From NCBI GenBank assembly GCA_023415515.1, contig JAEZKH010000139.1, forward strand, positions 1 to 44,562: a stretch of 44,562 nt of DNA, in the 5' to 3' direction. Under the pieces are notes generated by a model. That model saw only the letters and a list, made by a program, of their open reading frames with translations, was not told the origin of the DNA and searched no databases. The position numbers were made by a program, and so were the translations under genes. Positions 25,088 through 33,392 of this stretch are shown piece by piece (within the stretch, counting starts at the first letter, position 1; each line of letters begins with the position of its first letter). The DNA is from Actinomycetes bacterium (GTDB lineage: Bacteria; Actinomycetota; Actinomycetes; Mycobacteriales; Mycobacteriaceae).

Positions 25088-26298
25088 ACCCTCTCGAACA
25101 CCGCGGCAAGGCCCTGCCCGCCGCCGATACACATGGTTTCCAGCCCGTAGCGGGCGTCGCGCCGATGCAGTTCCCGCGCCAGCGTGGCCAGCATCCTGCC
25201 GCCCGTTGCGCCGACCGGATGGCCGAGCGAGATGCCGGATCCGTGCACATTCGTCCGCTCACGGTCGGATTCGGTGAAACCCCATTCCCGCATCACGGCC
25301 AGTGCTTGTGCGGCGAACGCCTCGTTGAGTTCGATCAGGTCGATATCGCTCAACTGTAGGCCGGCCTTGTCGAGTGCGACCGCCGTCGACGGCACCGGCC
25401 CGATGCCCATGACGTTCGGGGCCACTCCGGCAGAGCCCCATGAGACGAGTCGAACCAACGGTTTCAGGCCGAGTTCGGCAGCCTTTTCGTGCGTGGTCAC
25501 GATGCACATCGATGCCGCGTCGTTCTGTCCGCTGGAATTGCCTGCGGTGACGGTGGCATCGCGATCATCGCGCCCCAGAACGGGTTTGAGCTTCGCCAGC
25601 GATTCCACCGAGGTATCGGCGCGAGGGTGCTCGTCGGTGTCGATGATCTGCTCCCCGTCGCGGGTGCGGACCGCGACCTCAATGATCTCCTCGGCGAGGA
25701 TGCCGTCCTTCTGCGCGGCGACCGCGCGCTGATGCGACGCGACCGCGAGTTCGTCCTGTTCCCGGCGGGAGATGTCGTACTGGCGGCGCAGGTTCTCCGC
25801 GGTCTCCAACATGCCGCCGGGAACCGGGTAACGCTTTCCACCCGCGGTGGTGCGCCCGCGGGCGAGCGCGTCGTGCACCGTGACACCCGTTCGGTTTGCA
25901 CCCCAACGCATGTCGGTGGAGTAGAAAGCCACATTCGTCATGCTCTCCGCGCCGCCCGCGATGACGAGATCGTTGTCGCCGCTGCTCACCTGAAGGCTTG
26001 CCTGGATGACCGCCTGCAGACCCGACCCGCACCGGCGGTCGACCTGCATGCCGGGCACGGTGACGGGCAGGCCTGCGTCGAGCGCGACCACCCGCCCGAT
26101 CGCGGGCGCCTCGCTGTTGGGATAGCAGTGTCCGAGGATCACGTCGTCCACGGCTTCCGGCGCGATCCCGGTCCGCTCCAGCAGACCCGTCAGCGCCGTC
26201 ACGGCGAGGTCGACGGCGGTCAGCGAGGCGAACATGCCGCCGAACCGCCCGATCGGCGTGCGCACCGGTTCGCAGATGACGGCTTGTCGGTTGCTCAT
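25084..26298 (-). CDS. Acetyl-CoA acetyltransferase/3-ketoacyl-CoA thiolase (FadA-like)
   Basis: A 404-aa thiolase with a full catalytic set: Cys in VDRRCGSGLQA (about 90), NEAFAAQAL, His in ISLGHPVGATGGRM, and Cys in MCIGGGQGLA. It performs the CoA-dependent cleavage closing the local beta-oxidation spiral. ATG 26298 overlaps the stop of the SDR gene (26295-27032), and its own stop overlaps the FadE start, so the three genes are translationally coupled. It is not closely similar to the thiolase at 13538-14713. Confidence 0.92.
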   Translation of the reverse strand: MSNRQAVICEPVRTPIGRFGGMFASLTAVDLAVTALTGLLERTGIAPEAVDDVILGHCYPNSEAPAIGRVVALDAGLPVTVPGMQVDRRCGSGLQAVIQASLQVSSGDNDLVIAGGAESMTNVAFYSTDMRWGANRTGVTVHDALARGRTTAGGKRYPVPGGMLETAENLRRQYDISRREQDELAVASHQRAVAAQKDGILAEEIIEVAVRTRDGEQIIDTDEHPRADTSVESLAKLKPVLGRDDRDATVTAGNSSGQNDAASMCIVTTHEKAAELGLKPLVRLVSWGSAGVAPNVMGIGPVPSTAVALDKAGLQLSDIDLIELNEAFAAQALAVMREWGFTESDRERTNVHGSGISLGHPVGATGGRMLATLARELHRRDARYGLETMCIGGGQGLAAVFERV

Positions 26299-27032
26299 AC
26301 GTGCCTCCCGCCGGTGACCTCGAGGACGGTTCCGGTCATGTACGACGACAGATCGCTCGCCAGAAACAGCGCGACGTTGGCGATCTCAGCGGGCTCGCCT
26401 GCGCGGCCCATCGGCACCTCGGCCAACTTCTGGTCCCAGATGTGTTGCGGCATGGCCTCTGTCATCGCTGACCTGATCAGGCCGGGCTGGATGGCGTTCA
26501 CCCGCACACCGAGGTGGGCGAGTTCCTTCGCGGCGGCCTTCGTCATGCCGACGATGCCCGCCTTGGCCGCCGAGTAATTGGTCTGGCCGATCAGGCCGAC
26601 CTTGCCGGAGATCGACGACATGTTCACGATCGCGCCGCGCTTGTTCTCGCGCATGATCGCAGCGGCGCTCTTCATGCCGTTCCATGTGCCCTTCATGTGA
26701 ACGGCGATCACCTCGTCGAACTGCTGCTCGGTCATCTTGCGCAGCGTCGCGTCGCGGGTGATGCCTGCGTTGTTCACCATGACGTCCAGACCGCCGAAAT
26801 GCTGGATCGCGGCGTCGATCAGCGCGTTGACCTCGTCGGCCTTGGACACGTCACACCGCACCGCGAGCGTGGCGTCCGAGCCGAGGCGCTCGGCGGCGGC
26901 CTCCGTCGCGGCGAGGTCGACATCCCCGAGCACCACCTGGGCGCCTTCGGCGATGAAACGCTCGGCGATCGCATAGCCCAAGCCCTGCGCGCCGCCTGTG
27001 ACGACCGCGGTCTGATCTGTCAGCAATGACAC
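26295..27032 (-). CDS. FabG-like 3-hydroxyacyl-CoA dehydrogenase/3-oxoacyl reductase (SDR)
   Basis: A 245-aa classical SDR with TGGAQGLG (cofactor loop), NNAGITRD, the Ser in NMSSISG, YSAAK as active site, and YMTGTVLEVTGGRHV at the C-terminus. All catalytic residues are present. In the operon with a thiolase and FadE, it most likely oxidises 3-hydroxyacyl-CoA rather than working in fatty-acid synthesis. The start is GTG 27032. It is the first gene of the operon and diverges from the FadE gene at 27089 across 56 bp that contain the proposed GntR operator. Confidence 0.9.
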   Translation of the reverse strand: MSLLTDQTAVVTGGAQGLGYAIAERFIAEGAQVVLGDVDLAATEAAAERLGSDATLAVRCDVSKADEVNALIDAAIQHFGGLDVMVNNAGITRDATLRKMTEQQFDEVIAVHMKGTWNGMKSAAAIMRENKRGAIVNMSSISGKVGLIGQTNYSAAKAGIVGMTKAAAKELAHLGVRVNAIQPGLIRSAMTEAMPQHIWDQKLAEVPMGRAGEPAEIANVALFLASDLSSYMTGTVLEVTGGRHV

Positions 27033-27061
27033 CTGATCACCATCCTCAGTTATTTTCAGGA

Positions 27062-27080
27062 ATCATATTTCATATATGAT
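27062..27080. promoter_or_regulatory. Perfect inverted repeat in the divergent SDR/FadE promoter
   Basis: ATCATAT (27062-27068) and ATATGAT (27074-27080) are exact complementary arms across 5 nt. TATGAT (27075-27080) is also a TANNNT -10 box 8 nt before ATG 27089. A regulator bound here would block the FadE/mycofactocin-SDR promoter and probably the divergent operon that encodes a GntR protein. Confidence 0.55.
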
Positions 27081-27088
27081 CGGCCGCC

Positions 27089-28263
<1,175 letters not shown>

Positions 28264-28267
<4 letters not shown>

Positions 28268-29097
28268 GACCGGCAATGAAACTAGCGGGCAAGGTCGCCT
28301 TCATCACCGGGGCCGCCCGGGGCCAGGGCCGCGCACACGCTGTCCGACTGGCCAGCGACGGCGCAGACATCATCGCCGTGGACCTGGCCGACAGGCTGCC
28401 CGACTGTGCCCCTTATCCCTCGGCGACGAAGGAGGATCTCGAGCAGACGGTGAAGCTCGTCGAGGCCACCGGCAGGCGCATCGTCGCCTCGACCGTCGAC
28501 ACTCGCGACGTGGACGGGCTGCGAGCAGCCGTCGGCGTCGGGGTCGCCGAGTTCGGCCGGCTCGACGTCATCGTCGCCAACGCGGGGATCTCCGCCCCTG
28601 CCGCATGGAACGAGATAACGCCCGAGGCATTCCGCGACGTCATGGACATCAACGTGACAGGTACGTGGAATACCGTGATGGCCGGCGCGCAGACCATCAT
28701 CGACGGCGGCCACGGTGGGTCGATCATCCTGATCGGCTCCGCCGCGGGAGTGAAGCTACAGCCGTTCATGATTCACTACACCGCGAGCAAGCACGCCGTC
28801 ACCGGAATGGCGCGGGCGTTCGCCGCCGAACTCGGCAAGTACTCGATCCGGGTGAACAGCGTGCATCCGGGTCCGGTCGTCACCGAGATGGGATCCGAGG
28901 AGATGATCGCGGCGATCGCGAAAGCCGCCGAGTCCTACGGCAATCCGACCCTGATGAACATGCTGACGCCGTTTCTGCCCAGCTGGGCGGCCCTGCCGGA
29001 AGACATCGCCGCCGCGGTCGCCTGGCTCGCGTGTGATGATTCCAAACTGGTCACCGCGCAGGAGATATCGGTCGATCAAGGGTCGAGTCGGTACTAG
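28264..29097 (+). CDS. Mycofactocin-coupled SDR family oxidoreductase
   Basis: A 277-aa SDR of the subgroup associated with the redox peptide mycofactocin. It has the cofactor motif GAARGQGRAHAVRLA, the insertion after the second strand (DLADRLPDCAPYPSATKEDL) that shields bound NAD, VANAGI, the Ser in IGSAAG, YTASKHAV as active site and IRVNSVHPGPV. Known members keep NAD bound and pass electrons to mycofactocin, typically oxidising alcohols. No mycofactocin biosynthesis genes lie in the window. ATG 28264 overlaps the FadE stop; ATG 28276 is an alternative. Its TAG stop shares a CTAG with the convergent purU stop. Confidence 0.88.
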
Positions 29098-30017
29098 AAC
29101 ACGACGGTTTGGTTGCCGTAGCGGATGATCCGGTCCTGACAGTGCCACAACACCGCCCGCGACAGCACCACCCGCTCGACGTCGGCGCCGAGCCGGGTCA
29201 GGTCCTCGACTGAGTGCCGGTGGTCGACGCGCACCACGTCCTGCTCGATGATCGGACCGTCGTCGAGTTCCTCGGTGACGTAATGCGCTGTCGCGCCGAC
29301 GAGTTTGACGCCGCGCTCCTTGGCCCGCCGGTAAGGCGCCGCACCGATGAACGCGGGCAGAAACGAGTGGTGGATGTTGATCAGCGGGCATCCCACATTC
29401 GACAGGAAGTCCTGAGTGAGGATCTGCATGTAGCGCGCCAGGACGACCAGATCGACGTTGCCGCGCAGCAGATCGAGTTGGCGTTGTTCGGCTTCGGCGC
29501 GAGTGTCTTTCGACGCAGGCACGTGGATGAACGGCACGCCGAACGGCCTGACCTGCTCGGCGAGGTCGGGATGGTTGGAGATCACCATCGACACCGACAT
29601 GTCCAGTTCACCCCGACGGTTGCGCCACAACAGATCGAGCAGGCAGTGGTCCTCCTTGGACGCGAGGATCGCCACGCGTTTCGGCTTGGCCGCCTCGGTC
29701 AGCCGAAAGTCGATGTCGAACCGGCCGGCGACCTCATCGGCGAAATCGCGTTCCAGCCCGTCGCGGGCCGCCGTCAGACCGGGCAGATGAAAAATCGTCC
29801 GTTGCATGAATGTGCCGCCGGACTGTTCGGTCGCGTGTTGATCCAGCGAAACGATGTTGGCGCCCGCCTTGGCCAGAAAGCTGCTCACCGCGGCAACGAG
29901 TCCGGGGCGGTCGGCGCAGCGCAGGAGAAGCCGGCCGACGTCTTTGGTCGGTAGCGCTCCGGTGCCGCGCTGCGGATACGCTGGGTCGTCGGCATCGGCA
30001 TTCGTTGGGACGGACAT
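29094..30017 (-). CDS. purU: Formyltetrahydrofolate deformylase
   Basis: A 307-aa enzyme with an N-terminal ACT domain (about 28-110: RCADRPGLVAAVSSFLAKAG) and a C-terminal formyltransferase domain (about 113-300). The catalytic triad typical of the PurN/PurU fold is visible: Asn214 and His216 in INIHHSFLP, and Asp252 in ELDDGPII. It hydrolyses 10-formyl-THF to THF and formate in the cytoplasm, supplying formate and balancing one-carbon units. The start ATG 30017 has a GGGGAGG-type ribosome site. It converges on the SDR with stop codons overlapping in CTAG. It appears to be unrelated housekeeping between two catabolic sets. Confidence 0.93.
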   Translation of the reverse strand: MSVPTNADADDPAYPQRGTGALPTKDVGRLLLRCADRPGLVAAVSSFLAKAGANIVSLDQHATEQSGGTFMQRTIFHLPGLTAARDGLERDFADEVAGRFDIDFRLTEAAKPKRVAILASKEDHCLLDLLWRNRRGELDMSVSMVISNHPDLAEQVRPFGVPFIHVPASKDTRAEAEQRQLDLLRGNVDLVVLARYMQILTQDFLSNVGCPLINIHHSFLPAFIGAAPYRRAKERGVKLVGATAHYVTEELDDGPIIEQDVVRVDHRHSVEDLTRLGADVERVVLSRAVLWHCQDRIIRYGNQTVVF

Positions 30018-30502
30018 CCCCTCAACCTCCCCTAGTCGGGTCCATCGGGTCCGGACCGCTCTCAGCGTCTCACTCTGGCGATCGACGGGCAGCAGGCCGA
30101 GGCGGAAAAGCTCATCCGACCAGCGGTCGTCGACTGGCCCCGTCGCTCGCTGCCTCGTGAACGGGTCAACTTGGTCCGAACATGACCTTGATTTACGGCA
30201 ACGTAAGCCTCCAGGGCCAGTTTTTCTAGATCATTCGCCGTATTGGACCCTGAACAGGGTTTATCTGGGATTATTGACCACTTGGACAGTAGCCGAGCAA
30301 TTTCGTTTGCCAAGGTCCGCAAACAAGGTAGCGGAGCAAGGAAATCTTTGCAGGACAAGATCGCTTCGCTAGCTGGAATAACGGTCTCGAAAAGAGCAAT
30401 ACTCATTGTCTGGGTATTCATATAGACCGCATGTGAATACGCCCTTGGTAACCGCAACCACTCCACGATTTTGTTCGCTGTTACCCGAACGATGGGACAA
30501 AA
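30018..30502. other. 485-bp intergenic region, AT-richer in its second half
   Basis: I see no convincing gene. Short frames exist on both strands, but none has a family-like sequence or a good start. From about 30180 the base composition becomes clearly richer in A and T than the surrounding genes. It contains ACCCTG-AA-CAGGGT (30247-30260), the GTATTCA/TGAATAC repeat (30414-30440) and GTTCG-N8-CGAAC (30473-30490), so it probably carries the promoter and operators for the gene at 30503, and the purU promoter at its left end. Confidence 0.6.
30414..30440. promoter_or_regulatory. Inverted repeat GTATTCA-N13-TGAATAC
   Basis: Exact 7-bp complementary arms (30414-30420 and 30434-30440) 62 bp ahead of the ATG at 30503, in the AT-rich part of the gap. 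The arms continue imperfectly as GGGTATTCA and TGAATACGCCC. Candidate operator; the regulator is unknown. Confidence 0.4.
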
Positions 30503-31252
30503 ATGAGCGTTCCTCCGTTGACCGTCAACCTCCCGGCTTCTGATTCTCCGCTCGAGGAGACCATCAGCTGGCCCGATCCCGACACCGGATGCACAGTGGT
30601 CGTTTCGACCCCGGCCGCCGATCCGGCCCTGTGGGCCGATTACATCGAGGGTGCTGCCCGCAGCTACCACAAGCACGGGATCGAGCAGGCGCTGGATCTG
30701 CCGTCGCTGCTCGACGAGACCAACACCCAGTTGTTCCATGCGGTGGTCAACGATGCCGGGCGGATCATGGGCGGAATCCGGGCCAAGGGGCCCCTTGACT
30801 CGCCGGAGGACTCGCATGCCCTCGTCGAATGGGCCGACCGGCCTGGGTTTCGCACGGTCTACAAGATGCTGTCGGACCGCCTGCCGTTCGGTGTCGTCGA
30901 GATGAAGACCGCCTGGATGACCGACGACCAGAGCCGCAGCCGAGCGCTGGGCAGCACACTGGCGCGCACACCGTTCAGCACCATGGCGCTCCTCGACGCG
31001 CAGTTCGTGGTCGCCACGGCAGGCTCGCACGTACTCAATCGCTGGCGCACGTCCGGCGGCGTCGTCGCGACCAAGGTTCCCGCGACGCCCTACCCCGACG
31101 ACCGCTACCGTACGAAAATGATGTGGTGGGATCGCAGCACGTTCAGCAACGACGCCGCGCCTGACCAGGTGTCGAGAATCTTCAACGAATTGGCCATTCT
31201 CGCGCGTCGGCTCGACCACGTCGGTGCTCGCGCGCTCGGAAGTGGGCTGTGA
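30503..31252 (+). CDS. Conserved hypothetical protein, possibly a GNAT/N-acyl amino acid synthase-like acyltransferase
   Basis: A 249-aa protein I cannot place firmly. The middle section (about 40-110) has the layout of GNAT-fold autoinducer-synthase or FeeM-like acyltransferases: an aromatic/basic helix (AARSYHKHGIEQALD), then a beta-strand pair in which a residue range reads FHAVVNDAGRIMGGIRAKGPL, similar to the strand that receives the acyl donor. The C-terminal part (about 150-249) has TMALLDAQFVVAT and a Tyr/Trp-rich strand. No signal peptide or membrane helix. It overlaps the ThiF-nitroreductase gene by 4 bp (GTGA), so the two products probably act together. The ATG lacks a strong ribosome site. 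Confidence 0.6.
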   Translation: MSVPPLTVNLPASDSPLEETISWPDPDTGCTVVVSTPAADPALWADYIEGAARSYHKHGIEQALDLPSLLDETNTQLFHAVVNDAGRIMGGIRAKGPLDSPEDSHALVEWADRPGFRTVYKMLSDRLPFGVVEMKTAWMTDDQSRSRALGSTLARTPFSTMALLDAQFVVATAGSHVLNRWRTSGGVVATKVPATPYPDDRYRTKMMWWDRSTFSNDAAPDQVSRIFNELAILARRLDHVGARALGSGL

Positions 31253-33372
31253 CCCCAGTCGAACCCGTCACCGCAACGGTCCTGCGCGAGGCCGACCCGC
31301 ACGACAAGCGACTGCTCTCAGAGTTGAGGGCCGACGCAGGCCTGCAGTTCATCGACAGGTGGCACGAGCAGAACGCAGAACTGCACACGCTCCGGCCGGC
31401 ACCACCCGCAGAAGCCCGCGATGAGCCCAGGCACTGGGCCTACTACCCCTGGCGAAGGACCGTCACCAGCCTGCTCGGCCCGCGCGGCTTTCGGGCCGTG
31501 CGGCTCAACCGCAATCGGAATCTGATCACCGCCGCCGAACAGCAGCGCCTCGAGGCGCTTCGCATCGGGGTGGTCGGGCTCAGCGTCGGGCACGCGATCG
31601 CCCATCTGCTCGCCCAGGAAGGGCTGTGCGGCTCGCTGCGCCTCGCCGACTTCGACGATCTCGAGTTGTCCAACCTCAACCGTGTCCCCGCCACCGTTTT
31701 CGACCTCGGCATGAACAAGGCGACGGTGACGGCGCGGCGCATCGCCGAGATCGATCCGTATCTGGCAGTGGAGGTGTTCGACCGCGGGATCACCACCGAC
31801 TCGGTGGGCGCGTTCCTCGACGGTCTCGACATCCTCGTCGAGGAATGCGACTCGCTGGACACCAAGGTCCTGATCCGCCAGGAAGCCCGCGCGCGAGGCA
31901 TCCCGGTCCTGATGGCCACCGGCGACCGCGGCACGCTCGACGTCGAGCGGTTCGACGCCGAACCGGACCGGCAGATCCTGCACGGCCTGCTGGGCAACCT
32001 TCAGTTCTCCGAACTGTCGGGGCTGCCGAACGCGGACAAGGTGCCGTACGCACTTCGGATGATGGACGGTGCTGCGTTGTCGCCCCGGATGGCCGCCTCC
32101 CTCGTCGAGGTCGGCACCACGCTGACGACATGGCCGCAGCTGGCCGCCGACGTCGCCACGAGCGCCGCACTGGTTGCCGAGGGTGTCCGACGAATCGGCC
32201 TTGGCCACCGCCTGGCGTCGGGTCGGGTACGTGTCGACGTCGCCACGCAGCTGGATACCGCCGCCGAACCTCAGGTCGTGACCGCCCCCACCGAGGCGCC
32301 GAGCCGGCACGGCGACGGCATTCCCGCCGACCCGGTCGGCAGGACGATCGCCGCCGCGGTCCGTGCGCCGTCGGGCGGAAATACACAGCCATGGCGCATT
32401 TCGTCGGACGATCGCGCCATCACGATCGCGCTCGACCCCGAGCTGACCTCGACGATGGACGTCGGGCATCGGGCGAGCGCCGTCGCGGTCGGCGCCGCGG
32501 CGTACAACGCCAGGATCGCCGCCGCCGCCAACGGGATCCTCGGGCCGCTGTCGATTCAGCCGGGTGATGCCGCCTGCCCACTGCGGGCCGTGCTGCGGCT
32601 CGGTTCGGAGTCGGATCCCGAACTCGCCGGGCTGTACGAAGCGATGCTCGCCAGGGAGACCAACCGCCACCACGGCAAGCAGCCGGCGCTGCCCGACGAC
32701 GTCGTCGAATCGCTTCATGCCGCCGCCCGGGTCGAAGGAGCGCGGCTGCACCTGCTGACCGACCCGGACGTGGTGGCGGACGCCGCGGACATCCTGGCCC
32801 AATCGGATCGCATCCGATATCTGACACCCAGGCTGCACGCCGAGATGATCTCCGAGGTGCGCTTCCCCGGCGACCCTGCCCAGGACTCCGGAATCGACGT
32901 CACGAGCCTGGAACTCGCCCCGGCCGACCTCGTCAAGCTGGACGTCCTTCGCCGTCCCGACGTGATGGCCCACCTGGACGAATGGGGTCTGGGCGATGCC
33001 CTGGGCTCTGACACCCGGGAGCGCATCCGGGCCAGCTCGTGCCTTGCGGTCATTTCCACCACCGGAACGGAGTTGACGGATTACGCGCGCGCAGGCGCGG
33101 CCGTCGAAGCGGTATGGGTGCTCGCGCAACGGCTGGCCATCGCCGTACAACCCGTTTCACCGGTGTTCCTCTACGCCCATGACGACGAGGACCTCGCCAC
33201 CCTGTCCCCGGCCCGCGTTTCCACCCTGCGCCGGTTGCGCGACGACTTCCGCGCGCTCTGCGCTGTCGAACCCGAGGAATCGACGGCGCTGGTGCTCAGG
33301 CTCTCGGAGGCGCCCGCCACGTCGGTCGTGAGTCGGCGGCGCGCGTTTGATACCAGTAGTCTCTTGGCATAA
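31249..33372 (+). CDS. ThiF/E1-like and nitroreductase fusion protein (Rv1355c/MoeY-like)
   Basis: A 707-aa two-domain protein. Residues about 95-300 form a ThiF/MoeB/E1 adenylation domain: the nucleotide loop GVVGLSVGHA (about 107), ADFDDLELSNLNR and LGMNKATVTARRIAEIDPYL are conserved family signatures, but no zinc-binding CxxC pairs are seen. Residues about 355-690 form an FMN nitroreductase domain with APSGGNTQPW (about 373-382), HRASAVAVGAA and AVEAVWVLAQRLAIAVQPVSPVF. Annotation of the M. tuberculosis homologue Rv1355c as molybdopterin-related MoeY rests on the E1 domain only. Adenylation of a carboxylate followed by flavin redox chemistry on the same product is a reasonable inference. 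It is coupled to the preceding gene. Confidence 0.83.
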   Translation: MTPVEPVTATVLREADPHDKRLLSELRADAGLQFIDRWHEQNAELHTLRPAPPAEARDEPRHWAYYPWRRTVTSLLGPRGFRAVRLNRNRNLITAAEQQRLEALRIGVVGLSVGHAIAHLLAQEGLCGSLRLADFDDLELSNLNRVPATVFDLGMNKATVTARRIAEIDPYLAVEVFDRGITTDSVGAFLDGLDILVEECDSLDTKVLIRQEARARGIPVLMATGDRGTLDVERFDAEPDRQILHGLLGNLQFSELSGLPNADKVPYALRMMDGAALSPRMAASLVEVGTTLTTWPQLAADVATSAALVAEGVRRIGLGHRLASGRVRVDVATQLDTAAEPQVVTAPTEAPSRHGDGIPADPVGRTIAAAVRAPSGGNTQPWRISSDDRAITIALDPELTSTMDVGHRASAVAVGAAAYNARIAAAANGILGPLSIQPGDAACPLRAVLRLGSESDPELAGLYEAMLARETNRHHGKQPALPDDVVESLHAAARVEGARLHLLTDPDVVADAADILAQSDRIRYLTPRLHAEMISEVRFPGDPAQDSGIDVTSLELAPADLVKLDVLRRPDVMAHLDEWGLGDALGSDTRERIRASSCLAVISTTGTELTDYARAGAAVEAVWVLAQRLAIAVQPVSPVFLYAHDDEDLATLSPARVSTLRRLRDDFRALCAVEPEESTALVLRLSEAPATSVVSRRRAFDTSSLLA

Positions 33373-33392
33373 CAGCAGACCCAGGAGCAATT

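Noticed and set aside
30018..30240. Extension of purU upstream through an in-frame open stretch.
   Set aside because: The stretch has no in-frame start and adds sequence outside the ACT domain; ATG 30017 has a good ribosome site.
30243..30425. 60-aa plus-strand frame in the AT-rich gap.
   Set aside because: TTG start without a ribosome site, no family resemblance, and interrupted by palindromes; probably chance in low-GC DNA.
30473..30490. LexA/SOS box at GTTCG-N8-CGAAC.
   Set aside because: The mycobacterial SOS box is CGAAC-N4-GTTCG; the arms here are in the opposite order and spacing.
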